A DNA stretch of 6,958 nt from an uncultured Burkholderiales bacterium (GCA_903904635.1 CAIVDH010000368.1:1-6958); one strand, 5' to 3'; counted from the first letter of the stretch, positions 1-6,958 are shown. Translations and numbers: made by a program. Notes: generated by a model not told the origin, from the letters alone.

Positions 1-442
1 AGTCATCGGGATGCACGGTCACACCAGCGATGACAATTTTTATTCCTACTTCGCCCACCCCCTTGCGTATGCTGCGCTGAGGATGAGCTGCCAGGGCTCT
101 GACACCTATGTCGCACTGATTAATTTCATCTGAATCTCTTACGCAACCATGAACAATGATTCCGCTCCAACCGTTTTTTTCAGCCAGCACAGCCAGATTG
201 CCACCTACCAGCGCGCATCGCAGACTACCGCCACCATCAATCACTAATACCCGCCCTGCACCAGGTGTTTCAAGAGACGAACGCACCAATACATTGTCTT
301 CAAAAACCTTAAGCGTGGCGGCCGGACCGGCAAAAGCTATACGCTTGCCGAAATGCTGGAATACGGGTGGTAGCACTGCGAGGCTGCCATCGGCGAGTTG
401 GTCTTCGTGCGCATCACACAGATCGCAAGTTGCAAATTTCAT
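1..442 (-). CDS. rraA: RraA-family protein (RNase E regulator / HMG-CHA aldolase-like), 3' end cut by window
   Basis: 147 codons are visible from an ATG at 442-440, and the frame is still open at the window edge. RraA proteins are about 160 residues, so roughly the last 10-15 are missing. The start [10 protein letters not shown] matches the family's usual N-terminus, and the core landmarks are present: FEDN (47-50), [20 protein letters not shown] (63-82) and GVGE (128-131). E. coli RraA binds RNase E and inhibits it. The same fold also includes class II 4-hydroxy-4-methyl-2-oxoglutarate / 4-carboxy-4-hydroxy-2-oxoadipate aldolases and oxaloacetate decarboxylases. This protein has the enzyme-type pattern: Gly81, twenty residues, Arg102-Asp103, two residues, Glu106. 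It may therefore be a metal-dependent lyase and not, or not only, an RNase E regulator. The family call is firm; the role is open. A strong Shine-Dalgarno precedes the start, and a terminator separates the gene from clpB. Confidence 0.92.
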   Translation of the reverse strand, partial: MKFATCDLCDAHEDQLADGSLAVLPPVFQHFGKRIAFAGPAATLKVFEDNVLVRSSLETPGAGRVLVIDGGGSLRCALVGGNLAVLAEKNGWSGIIVHGCVRDSDEINQCDIGVRALAAHPQRSIRKGVGEVGIKIVIAGVTVHPDD

Positions 443-450
443 CGCTTGAT

Positions 451-456
451 CTCCTC
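451..456 (-). promoter_or_regulatory. Ribosome binding site of rraA
   Basis: On the minus strand the sequence reads GAGGAG followed by ATCAAGCG and the ATG. This is a near-perfect Shine-Dalgarno with 8 nt spacing. It supports the chosen start codon and makes a start further upstream unlikely. Confidence 0.85.
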
Positions 457-476
457 TTTTGAATGTCGAAGTCATG

Positions 477-482
477 ATTGTA
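477..482 (-). promoter_or_regulatory. Candidate -10 element for rraA
   Basis: The minus strand reads TACAAT, one base from the sigma-70 -10 consensus TATAAT, about 35 nt upstream of the rraA ATG and just downstream of the clpB terminator. A gene behind a strong terminator needs its own promoter, so the position makes sense. However, the place for a -35 box 16-17 nt upstream is only the T-run of the terminator, a poor match to TTGACA. This is a weak call. Confidence 0.3.
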
Positions 483-498
483 GCCAAGGTCATGGCGT

Positions 499-529
499 AA
501 AAAAAACCGCCTGCAAAATCTGCAGGCGG
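499..529 (-). terminator. Intrinsic (Rho-independent) terminator after clpB
   Basis: Bases 507-515 pair perfectly with 521-529, giving a 9-bp, mostly G/C stem (CCGCCTGCA on the plus strand) around a 5-nt loop. In the minus-strand transcript the stem is followed directly by eight U residues (499-506). The plus strand has no T-run on the other side, so it works in one direction. It starts about 28 nt after the clpB stop codon and should end that transcript before rraA. Confidence 0.93.
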
Positions 530-557
530 CGCGAGATCACGATTCACAATAAAAAAA

Positions 558-3140
558 TCAGCTGGTTTTTGTAAAGTTCAGTTCAGCACCATTGACGTCA
601 ATCGCTATCGTGTCTTTCGGACCAAACTTACCTTGCAAGATAGCCTTGGACAACGGGTTTTCCAATTCCTGCTGAATAGCACGCTTGAGTGGCCGCGCAC
701 CATAAACAGGATCGTAACCAGCCTCAGCCAGTTTTTTAAGCGCCGCATCGGTAATGGTCAGTCCTATGTCCATCTTGGCCAGACGCTTCTCGAGTATTTG
801 CAACTGTATGCGTGCGATAGAACCAATGTGTTTGTCATCAAGCGCATGGAACACCACAATTTCATCTATACGATTAACAAATTCAGGTCGAAAATGCTGA
901 CGCACTTCCGCAAGCACAGACATTTTTACCAGCGCCGGATCACTTTCTTCCATGGCTTGTATTTTGTGTGAACCGAGATTGGAAGTCATGACGATGACGG
1001 TGTTTTTAAAATCAACCGTACGACCTTGTCCATCTGTCATGCGTCCGTCATCAAGTACTTGCAACAAGACGTTAAACACATCCGGATGCGCTTTTTCGAT
1101 TTCATCCAACAGAATCACGCAATAGGGTTTGCGGCGCACCGCCTCTGTCAGATACCCACCCTCTTCATAACCTACATAGCCAGGTGGCGCGCCGATCAGC
1201 CGGGCAACTGAATGCTTCTCCATGAACTCACTCATGTCAAGACGTATCAGCATTTCTTCGGAATCGAACAAGAAACTTGCCAATGCCTTGGTGAGCTCTG
1301 TCTTACCTACGCCAGTGGGTCCCAGGAACATGAACGAGCCGTAAGGACGATTCGGGTCAGACAAGCCCGCACGTGAGCGGCGGATTGCATCAGATACGGC
1401 CACAATCGCTTCATGCTGACCCACTACGCGCTTATGTAGCTCTTCTTCCATCAACAATAATTTTTCGCGCTCACCTTGCATCATCTTGGAAACAGGAATG
1501 CCGGTTGCACGTGATACGACTTCAGCAATTTCTTCAGCACCGACTTGGGTACGCAATAGTCTTGGCTTGCCGGCAGCACTTTCACCTTTATCAGCTTGCT
1601 TGAGCTGGGCTTCGAGCTCAGGCATGCGGCCATACTGTAGCTCTGACATTTTTTGCCAGTCACCCTTACGGCGCGCGTCTTCCATCTGCAGGCGCGTCTT
1701 TTCGATGGCCTCTTTGATGTGCTGACTACCCTGCACGGCTAATTTTTCGGCTTTCCAGATTTCTTCCAGATCGGCATATTCACGCTCAAGCCGGATGATC
1801 TCTTCTTCAATCAGGCCGAGTCGTTTTTGTGATGCTTCATCTTTTTCTTTTTTGATCGCTTCGCGCTCAATTTTCAGCTGTATCGTTCGGCGGTCCAGCT
1901 TATCCATGACCTCGGGTTTGGAATCAATTTCAATTTTAATTTTTGATGCAGCTTCGTCTATGAGATCGATTGCTTTATCGGGTAAAAAACGATCTGTGAT
2001 GTAGCGATGCGATAGCTCAGCTGCCGCAACGATGGCAGGGTCAGTGATATCAACACCGTGATGGACTTCGTATTTTTCCTGCAAGCCGCGCAAGATAGCA
2101 ATGGTTGCTTCTACACTGGGCTCGTCGACGATAATTTTTTGGAAGCGCCGCTCCAGTGCAGCATCTTTTTCTATGTATTTGCGGTATTCATCCAGCGTGG
2201 TCGCACCCACGCAATGCAGCTCGCCTCTGGCTAATGCAGGCTTTAGCATATTGCCTGCATCCATAGCGCCGTCTGCTTTGCCAGCACCAACCATGGTGTG
2301 CATTTCATCGATAAAGACGATAGTCTGGCCAGCATCTTGCGAGAGCTCTTTCAAAACCGCTTTCAGACGCTCTTCGAATTCACCACGATATTTTGCGCCC
2401 GCGACTAGAGCAGCCATGTCGAGCGAGAGTACGCGTTTGTTTTTCAGGCTATCAGGCACTTCGCCATTGACGATACGCTGCGCCAGTCCTTCCACAATTG
2501 CGGTCTTGCCCACACCAGGCTCACCGATCAGTACTGGATTATTTTTTGTGCGACGTTGCAGAACTTGTATCGCACGACGGATTTCATCATCGCGCCCTAT
2601 GACAGGATCAAGCTTGCCTAGCCGCGCGCGCTCGGTCAGATCCGTGGTGAATTTTTTCAGTGCCTCGCGCTGACCTTCAGCTTCTTGAGAATCTACATGC
2701 GCGCCACCGCGTACCGCTTGCAATGCTGTTTCCAGCGATTTGCGGGTCAGACCATTTTCGCGGGCGAGTTTGCCGGCTTCAGATTTATCATCCGCTAGCG
2801 CCAGCAAAATCATTTCACTGGCAATGAACTGGTCACCATGTTTTTGCGCTTCCTTGTCAGCCAGATTTAACATGGCTGTGAGCTCGCGCCCGACTTGCAC
2901 CTCACCACCAGCGCCACTAACCTTAGGCAATCGATCCAGCGCGCTTTTAAGGCCTGCTACCAGCCCACCAATATTGACGCCAGCACGCTGTAGCAGCGAA
3001 CGCGCGCCGCCATCTTCCTGATTAAGCAAGGCAACCAGCAAATGAACCGGGTCGATGTATTGATTGTCATTACCAACGGCCTGACTTTGTGCGTCGGCGA
3101 GTGCTTCTTGCAGCTTGGTAGTAAGTTTATCGATTCGCAT
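558..3140 (-). CDS. clpB: ATP-dependent chaperone ClpB (Hsp100 disaggregase)
   Basis: ClpB is a cytoplasmic hexameric AAA+ ring that pulls polypeptides out of aggregates through its pore, working with DnaK/DnaJ/GrpE. At 860 residues it has the full family length. Order: Clp N-terminal repeats (about 1-145); AAA-1 with Walker A GEPGVGKT (206-213), pore loop KYRG (250-253), Walker B VFIDE (275-279) and arginine fingers R331/R332; coiled-coil middle domain (about 405-525), the DnaK docking site that marks ClpB rather than ClpA or ClpX; AAA-2 with Walker A GPTGVGKT (607-614), pore loop GYVGY (654-658), Walker B ILLDE (676-680), Arg757 and the sensor-2 GARP (814-817). No ClpP-binding IGF loop was seen, as expected for ClpB. 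All catalytic residues are intact. The ATG has a GGAG site 8 nt upstream and a sigma-32-like promoter before it; a terminator follows, so it appears to be its own transcription unit. The usual internal start codon for the short isoform is absent (see findings). Confidence 0.98.
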   Translation of the reverse strand: MRIDKLTTKLQEALADAQSQAVGNDNQYIDPVHLLVALLNQEDGGARSLLQRAGVNIGGLVAGLKSALDRLPKVSGAGGEVQVGRELTAMLNLADKEAQKHGDQFIASEMILLALADDKSEAGKLARENGLTRKSLETALQAVRGGAHVDSQEAEGQREALKKFTTDLTERARLGKLDPVIGRDDEIRRAIQVLQRRTKNNPVLIGEPGVGKTAIVEGLAQRIVNGEVPDSLKNKRVLSLDMAALVAGAKYRGEFEERLKAVLKELSQDAGQTIVFIDEMHTMVGAGKADGAMDAGNMLKPALARGELHCVGATTLDEYRKYIEKDAALERRFQKIIVDEPSVEATIAILRGLQEKYEVHHGVDITDPAIVAAAELSHRYITDRFLPDKAIDLIDEAASKIKIEIDSKPEVMDKLDRRTIQLKIEREAIKKEKDEASQKRLGLIEEEIIRLEREYADLEEIWKAEKLAVQGSQHIKEAIEKTRLQMEDARRKGDWQKMSELQYGRMPELEAQLKQADKGESAAGKPRLLRTQVGAEEIAEVVSRATGIPVSKMMQGEREKLLLMEEELHKRVVGQHEAIVAVSDAIRRSRAGLSDPNRPYGSFMFLGPTGVGKTELTKALASFLFDSEEMLIRLDMSEFMEKHSVARLIGAPPGYVGYEEGGYLTEAVRRKPYCVILLDEIEKAHPDVFNVLLQVLDDGRMTDGQGRTVDFKNTVIVMTSNLGSHKIQAMEESDPALVKMSVLAEVRQHFRPEFVNRIDEIVVFHALDDKHIGSIARIQLQILEKRLAKMDIGLTITDAALKKLAEAGYDPVYGARPLKRAIQQELENPLSKAILQGKFGPKDTIAIDVNGAELNFTKTS

Positions 3141-3148
3141 GGAAATGG

Positions 3149-3152
3149 CTCC
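3149..3152 (-). promoter_or_regulatory. Ribosome binding site of clpB
   Basis: The minus strand reads GGAG, then CCATTTCC, then the clpB ATG. This is a good Shine-Dalgarno at 8 nt spacing and fixes the start at 3140, which also gives the conserved family N-terminus MRIDKLT. Confidence 0.8.
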
Positions 3153-3173
3153 GGAAAATTCAGTCTGAAGTCA

Positions 3174-3201
3174 TTATTGGGCTAAACAACCAGATTTCAA
3201 G
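3174..3201 (-). promoter_or_regulatory. Candidate sigma-32 (RpoH) heat-shock promoter of clpB
   Basis: On the minus strand CTTGAAA (3201-3195) is a perfect match to the sigma-32 -35 element. After a 13-nt spacer comes CCCAATAA (3181-3174), which matches the -10 consensus CCCCATNT at all defined positions except the fourth and last. The -10 ends about 33 nt before the clpB ATG, so the predicted leader is short and holds the Shine-Dalgarno. clpB is a classic sigma-32 gene in proteobacteria, which supports the call. Transcription start and factor use are inferred. Confidence 0.72.
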
Positions 3202-3218
3202 TTCCAGAACTATTTGAA
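3196..3218. repeat. Imperfect inverted repeat overlapping the clpB -35 region
   Basis: TTCAAGTTC (3196-3204) is mirrored by GAAC (3207-3210) and TTGAA (3214-3218): nine complementary pairs in two blocks, a 2-nt centre, and three unpaired bases (3211-3213) in one arm. The -35 box lies inside the left arm. It has no T-run, so it is not a good intrinsic terminator for crcB. It could be an operator, a weak hairpin or chance. It does not resemble the CIRCE element bound by HrcA. Confidence 0.4.
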
Positions 3219-3228
3219 GCCCATTGCG

Positions 3229-3612
3229 TTAGGCCGCTAGCATGCGCCATGTCGCTAGTCCGGCGATACAAAAAACGATCGAGCCCAACAGGTGTAGGCC
3301 ACTATGAGCCAGCGCCCAGAGATATTCGCTGCGCTGTATGAGCAGCATGGCTTCGGCTGAAAAAGTAGAAAAAGTAGTCAGTCCACCCAAAAATCCGGTA
3401 ACAATCAATAAACGCCATTCTGGCGATAAAGCCGGATAGTTTTGGAATACGCCGACAGCAATACCAATCAGATATCCCCCACCCAGATTGGCCAGTAAAG
3501 TTCCAAGTGGAAGATTGATTAAAACAGAATTAAGCCAGATAGACAGCCCCCAGCGCAGCCAGGCACCGACACTTGCCCCGACACCCACAGCAATGAAACT
3601 CAACGTGCCCAT
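3229..3612 (-). CDS. crcB: Fluoride channel / exporter CrcB (Fluc)
   Basis: Fluc proteins are small inner-membrane channels that let cytoplasmic fluoride leak out and so give fluoride resistance; they work as antiparallel dimers. The 127-residue length is typical. Four hydrophobic segments are visible (about 4-26, 34-57, 66-91 and 97-123). Family marks: GASVGAWLRW (12-21), GTLLANLGGG (37-46) with pore Asn42, and GFLGGLTTFSTFS (73-85), which holds the TTFSTF stretch with Phe81 and Phe84 of the Phe box. One gene is present, so a homodimer of dual topology is expected. The ATG lies inside the last codons of moaE (13-nt overlap) and has no strong Shine-Dalgarno, which suggests translational coupling to moaE. 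No fluoride riboswitch can stand directly before it, as that space is moaE coding sequence. No clear terminator follows. Confidence 0.95.
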   Translation of the reverse strand: MGTLSFIAVGVGASVGAWLRWGLSIWLNSVLINLPLGTLLANLGGGYLIGIAVGVFQNYPALSPEWRLLIVTGFLGGLTTFSTFSAEAMLLIQRSEYLWALAHSGLHLLGSIVFCIAGLATWRMLAA

Positions 3613-4058
3613 TTTTGTATAGCTTCATCATCAGACACACGGGCATCAACCCAACGCGCACCCTGCGGTGTTTGTTCTTTCTTCCAGAACGGCGCATTTG
3701 TTTTCAGATAATCAATAATGAATTCGCAAGCAGCAAAGGCCTCGCCCCGATGAGCAGAGGTAACAGCAACCAGTACGATTTGATCAAGTGGCTTTAAAGG
3801 CCCTACCCGGTGAATCACCAACGCATCAAACAAATCCCAGCGTGCCTTGGCTTGTAATACGATATCTTCAAGCGCTTTTTCGGTCATGCCGGGATAATGT
3901 TCCAGCTCCATTTCAGCGACCTGCTCACCATCATTTAAATCACGCACCACACCAACGAAATTTACAATCGCACCTACCTTGGGCGTATCGGCGCGTAGCT
4001 GCGCAATTTCAGTGGTGAGATCAAAATCCTCTGTCTGTACACGAATTGCCATAGTCAT
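3600..4058 (-). CDS. moaE: Molybdopterin synthase catalytic subunit MoaE
   Basis: MoaE is the large subunit of molybdopterin synthase. With thiocarboxylated MoaD it converts cyclic pyranopterin monophosphate to molybdopterin by adding two sulfurs, in a cytoplasmic MoaE2-MoaD2 heterotetramer. The 152 residues match the usual 150 or so. Visible marks: FVGVVRD with Arg39, LEHYPGMTEKAL (52-63), IHRVG (82-86), SAHRGEAF (101-108) with His103/Arg104, and DYLKTNAPFWKKE (116-128) holding the catalytic lysines Lys119 and Lys126. Two in-frame ATGs lie 6 nt apart (4058 and 4052). The second has the GGG at 4059-4061 at a workable distance, whereas that GGG touches the first, so the true start may be 4052. 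The gene follows moaD after 10 nt and overlaps crcB by 13 nt. Confidence 0.97.
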   Translation of the reverse strand: MTMAIRVQTEDFDLTTEIAQLRADTPKVGAIVNFVGVVRDLNDGEQVAEMELEHYPGMTEKALEDIVLQAKARWDLFDALVIHRVGPLKPLDQIVLVAVTSAHRGEAFAACEFIIDYLKTNAPFWKKEQTPQGARWVDARVSDDEAIQKWAR

Positions 4059-4068
4059 CCCGTAAAAA

Positions 4069-4326
4069 TCAGCCGCCAGTTACAGGAGGAAAGAAAGCCA
4101 CTTCACAGCCTTCTGTAAGAGGCGCGTCGTTCAAAGCCATGACCTGATTACAGGCCATGCGCACAGCGCGTCCTTCTGCTAACGATGCAGCCCAGACACC
4201 ACCACGTTGACACAAAAAATCACGTACCTGACCGACTGTTTGCACGTCAACTGGCAATGTTATGGATTCCTGTGAGGTGCCAACTGCTTCGCGCAGGCTG
4301 GCAAAAAATCGGCATTGTATCTGCAT
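4069..4326 (-). CDS. moaD: Molybdopterin synthase sulfur carrier subunit MoaD
   Basis: MoaD is a small ubiquitin-like sulfur carrier. Its C-terminal glycine is adenylated by MoeB, turned into a thiocarboxylate, and inserted into the MoaE active site to donate sulfur. The 85-residue protein is close to the usual 81 or so and ends in the required Gly-Gly, within FFPPVTGG (78-85). The N-terminal CRFFASLRE (5-13) and DAPLTEGCEVAFF (67-79) also fit the family. It starts 3 nt after the moeA stop codon and has no strong Shine-Dalgarno of its own, so it is probably translated by coupling to moeA. moeB is not in the window and must be supplied from elsewhere. Confidence 0.97.
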   Translation of the reverse strand: MQIQCRFFASLREAVGTSQESITLPVDVQTVGQVRDFLCQRGGVWAASLAEGRAVRMACNQVMALNDAPLTEGCEVAFFPPVTGG

Positions 4327-4329
4327 GGC

Positions 4330-5565
4330 TTAGTTCATTAACTCTGTAAAAGGAATAAACCGGACTGTATCACCGGGTGTAATCGCCACGCCCGGCGGAT
4401 TATCCACCAACCCATCTCCCCAGACGGTGGATGTCAACACGCCTGAGCTCTGATTCGGGAACAGGTCCAAACCCTGCTTATCATTCAACCTGACACGTAA
4501 AAATTCATTGCGCCTATCTGGCTTGACCCAACTAAAGTCTGCACGCATAGAAAACGATTTAGGTGGCGACACGGTAGCGCCCTGCAGCGCATGAATAAAG
4601 GGGCGCACGAACAGTAAAAAGGTGACAAAGCTAGAAACCGGATTACCAGGCAAGCCAACAAAAAAAGTCTCGCCAGGTAATTGGCCGCGTCGAACACTGC
4701 CAAACGCCAACGGCTTGCCGGGTTTAATCGCAATCTGCCACATATTCAAACTACCTTCTGATTCGACTGCAGGCTTGATATGGTCTTCTTCACCAACAGA
4801 CACACCACCGGACGTCAAAATCAAATCATGCCCAAGTGCAGCGCGTCTGAGCGCATCACGGGTTGCATCCAGCGTATCAGGCACATTACCTAGATCAGTT
4901 ACGTCACAACCCAGCTGCTGCAAAAGACCACGCAACATGAAACGGTTAGAGTTATAAATAGCGCCGGGCTTCAAAGGCTCACCAGGCATGGTTAATTCAT
5001 CACCAGTGAAAAATACCGCCACCCGCAATTTACGTAATACAGGCAACATTGCCAGACCAACTGAAGCAGCAAGACCCTGCTCTTGCGCCCTCAAGAGAGT
5101 GCCTGCAGCCAAGATCACACTTCCGGACTTGATATCTTCCCCTGCCCTACGTATCCACTCGCCAGATTTAGGGCTATGGCGCACAGTGACTTTGCTACCT
5201 GATTCATCCGGCTCACATTGCTCTTGCATCACCACGGCATCCGCGCCTGTTGGTATGAGGGCACCAGTAAAAATACGCGCAACAGATCCTTCTGCAAGTG
5301 GATGGCCGACATGCCCAGCGGGTATGCGCTGGCTAACAATAAGCAGCGCATTGCCAGCTACACATTCAGCAGCGCGCACGGCATAACCATCCATCTGTGT
5401 ATTATCCATAGGCGGCACATTGATCTGCGAAATCTGATCTTGTGCCAGCACACGCCCATTCGCCTCTATGGTTGGAATAGACTCGGCTTCAGTCACCGGT
5501 TTTACTGCTTGCAATAAAAAATTTAGCGCTTCAATCACGCTCAACATTGGCTTTTTTGTTGTCAT
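4330..5565 (-). CDS. moeA: Molybdopterin molybdenumtransferase MoeA
   Basis: MoeA catalyses the last common step of molybdenum cofactor synthesis: it inserts molybdate into adenylylated molybdopterin (made by Mog/MoaB-type enzymes) and releases AMP. The 411 residues match the usual length. Visible marks: PPMDNTQMDGYAVR (51-64) with Asp59; RIFTGALIPTGADAVVMQE (97-115); the MoCF-binding domain (about 180-325) with TGDEL (187-191), GAIYNSN (201-207), TSGGVSVGEEDH (251-262) and IKPGKPLAFG (280-289); and GLPGNPVSS (304-312). The C-terminal beta-barrel domain (about 335-408) includes RRNEFLRVRL. All key motifs are intact. It begins 36 nt after thrC with only a weak Shine-Dalgarno, and 3 nt separate it from moaD. 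An internal Met7 is a less likely start, as no Shine-Dalgarno precedes it. MoeA can also act on tungsten in some organisms; nothing here decides that. Confidence 0.97.
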   Translation of the reverse strand: MTTKKPMLSVIEALNFLLQAVKPVTEAESIPTIEANGRVLAQDQISQINVPPMDNTQMDGYAVRAAECVAGNALLIVSQRIPAGHVGHPLAEGSVARIFTGALIPTGADAVVMQEQCEPDESGSKVTVRHSPKSGEWIRRAGEDIKSGSVILAAGTLLRAQEQGLAASVGLAMLPVLRKLRVAVFFTGDELTMPGEPLKPGAIYNSNRFMLRGLLQQLGCDVTDLGNVPDTLDATRDALRRAALGHDLILTSGGVSVGEEDHIKPAVESEGSLNMWQIAIKPGKPLAFGSVRRGQLPGETFFVGLPGNPVSSFVTFLLFVRPFIHALQGATVSPPKSFSMRADFSWVKPDRRNEFLRVRLNDKQGLDLFPNQSSGVLTSTVWGDGLVDNPPGVAITPGDTVRFIPFTELMN

Positions 5566-5601
5566 ATTTTTTGCCAGTAAATACTACTTAAAATGCAAAA
5601 A

Positions 5602-6958
5602 TCAAAGGCCAGTATGGCTGGCGATAAAATTCTTAACCTGATCCACATCTGCGGACATAACTTCAAAACGCTGAGGAAGCAACTCTATATTTTCAAAACC
5701 GGCAGGACGTTTTGCGTCTAATCCCAGAGCTTCGCGTATGGTTTCATTGAATTTGGCAGGCAAAGCAGTCTCCAGAACAATCATGGGAACACCAGGCTCA
5801 ATATACTCGCGCGCCACTTTAATACCATCGGCAGTATGCGTATCAACCATCAACCCATGTTTTTTATACAAATCACGAATCGTATGCAAACGATCTGCAT
5901 GTAACGACCTGCCAGATAAAAAGCCGTATTGGGCAATTTTGTTGAATTCATCGCCATCGCTACCATCTCGACCCGACAAATCAAATCCACCCTGTGACTC
6001 AACTTTGGCAAATAATTTTTTAACACGCAGACTATCGCGGTCTAACAAATCAAAAATGAAGCGCTCAAAATTGGAAGCTTTGCTGATATCCATACTGGGA
6101 CTGCTAGTGTGATAAGTCTCAGCAGACTTACGCACACGGTAAATCCCCGTGTGAAAAAACTCATTTAAAACATCATTCTCATTGGTGGCGACAACAAGTT
6201 TATCAATGGGTAAACCCATCATGCGGGCAATATGACCTGCACAAATATTGCCAAAATTACCGGACGGAACAGTAAATGAAACTTTTTGATTGTTACTGCT
6301 AGTAGCAGCTAGGTAGCCACGGAAATAATAAACAACCTGAGCCACAACGCGCGCCCAATTTATAGAATTTACCGTGCCGATTTTATAGCGGGATTTGAAG
6401 TTCAGATCATTAGAAACAGCCTTGACCATGTCCTGACAATCATCAAACACGCCATCAACAGCAATATTAAAAATATTCGGGTCCTGCAAACTGAACATTT
6501 GCGCAGTCTGAAAAGCGCTCATTTTATTGCGGGGAGAAAGCATAAAAACACGTATGCCTTTCTTACCGCGCATCGCATATTCAGCTGCACTTCCGGTATC
6601 ACCCGAAGTAGCGCCAAAAATATTGAGCTCAGCATTGTTACGTGCAAGCGTATATTCAAATAAATTACCCAGCAATTGCATCGCCATATCTTTAAAAGCT
6701 AACGTCGGGCCATTCGATAAGGCTTGCAAAAATAATACGCCGCCATTTACTTCTTCAAGCTTGGAAAGTGGCGTAATAGCCTCAGGATTTTCACCTTCAC
6801 GCACATTACGGTAAACCGAACCGGTGTAAGTCTGATTAACCAGACGGAGTAAATCAACTTCTGGAATATCAGTCGCAAATTTCTTCAAAATTTCAAAAGC
6901 AAGCTCTGCATAAGAATAACCACGCCAAAGATCAAGCTCAGCATGCGTAACCTGCGGA
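5602..6958 (-). CDS. thrC: Threonine synthase, 5' end cut by window
   Basis: Threonine synthase is the PLP enzyme that turns O-phosphohomoserine into threonine and phosphate, the last step of the pathway. The frame is open to the right edge: 451 codons and a TGA are visible, and roughly the first 30 residues are missing compared with family members of about 470-480. A start at 6888 would be a TTG inside the conserved region and is not real, because the upstream codons read LWRGYSYAELAFEILKKFA, a typical threonine synthase N-terminal segment. Numbering from that TTG codon as residue 1: the PLP lysine is Lys66 in GPTLAFKDMA (codon 6693-6691), the phosphate-binding loop is ATSGDTGSAA (93-102), and TVPSGNFGN follows in the second half. 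The sequence is of the longer, E. coli/yeast-like class with a separate N-terminal domain. hom often lies just upstream in this group; that is outside the window. Confidence 0.96.
   Translation of the reverse strand, partial: PQVTHAELDLWRGYSYAELAFEILKKFATDIPEVDLLRLVNQTYTGSVYRNVREGENPEAITPLSKLEEVNGGVLFLQALSNGPTLAFKDMAMQLLGNLFEYTLARNNAELNIFGATSGDTGSAAEYAMRGKKGIRVFMLSPRNKMSAFQTAQMFSLQDPNIFNIAVDGVFDDCQDMVKAVSNDLNFKSRYKIGTVNSINWARVVAQVVYYFRGYLAATSSNNQKVSFTVPSGNFGNICAGHIARMMGLPIDKLVVATNENDVLNEFFHTGIYRVRKSAETYHTSSPSMDISKASNFERFIFDLLDRDSLRVKKLFAKVESQGGFDLSGRDGSDGDEFNKIAQYGFLSGRSLHADRLHTIRDLYKKHGLMVDTHTADGIKVAREYIEPGVPMIVLETALPAKFNETIREALGLDAKRPAGFENIELLPQRFEVMSADVDQVKNFIASHTGL

Noticed and set aside
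156..449. A 97-codon plus-strand open frame opposite rraA
   Set aside because: The opposite strand codes for a clearly recognisable RraA protein; this frame has no recognisable product and is a by-product of its codon use.
2101..2673. A 190-codon open frame on the plus strand inside clpB
   Set aside because: It is antisense to highly conserved AAA-1 coding sequence, has a Ser/Arg-rich low-complexity translation with no family resemblance, and no ribosome binding site was seen. It is a shadow frame.
3613..3700. Fluoride riboswitch upstream of crcB
   Set aside because: The stretch is moaE coding sequence, with no sign of the pseudoknot-type aptamer.
5566..5601. Possible sigma-70 promoter in the thrC-moeA gap
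   Set aside because: The region is A/T-rich and offers only a 4/6 -35 (TTGATT) with a 3/6 -10 (TATTTA); this is expected by chance in such sequence.
5608..5622. Small hairpin GCCAG-TATGG-CTGGC at the end of thrC, followed on the minus strand by a T-rich stretch
   Set aside because: The stem is only 5 bp and lies inside the last thrC codons, and the T-run is interrupted. It is too weak for an intrinsic terminator between thrC and moeA.
6886..6888. A thrC start at 6888
   Set aside because: The codon is TTG and the in-frame codons upstream continue the conserved threonine synthase N-terminal region, so the gene simply runs off the window.

Overview
The window reads as ordinary, gene-dense chromosome of a Gram-negative bacterium, most likely a betaproteobacterium; a Nitrosomonadales-type lineage is my guess. 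The reasons are the threonine synthase sequence type, the gene order thrC-moeA-moaD-moaE followed by clpB, and a base composition that looks close to half G+C by eye (not computed). This assignment is inferred from remembered families, not from a search. All seven genes lie on the minus strand, so transcription runs from high to low coordinates. I see no mobile element, tRNA, rRNA, CRISPR array or phage gene.

In the direction of transcription, the window opens inside thrC (threonine synthase, 5' end off the right edge). A 36-nt gap leads to moeA, then moaD (3-nt gap), moaE (10-nt gap) and crcB (13-nt overlap). The spacing suggests one polycistronic unit. MoaD and MoaE are the two subunits of molybdopterin synthase, which puts the dithiolene sulfurs into the cofactor; MoeA then inserts molybdenum. 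The remaining cofactor genes (moaA, moaC, mog/moaB, moeB) are not here. CrcB, a fluoride channel, is unrelated in function but is joined to moaE by overlap.

An 88-nt gap follows, holding a good candidate heat-shock (sigma-32) promoter and a Shine-Dalgarno for clpB, the 860-residue disaggregase. clpB is closed by a strong intrinsic terminator at 499-529. Beyond it lies rraA, which has its own strong ribosome binding site and runs off the left edge with only its last residues missing. Its protein is of the RraA fold but carries the residue pattern of the metal-dependent aldolase/decarboxylase branch.

No stretch longer than 300 bases lacks a gene. I found no convincing undescribed system. The points worth a second look are the clpB promoter region, the loss of the known internal clpB start, the catalytic motif in RraA, and crcB's place in a molybdenum cofactor operon.
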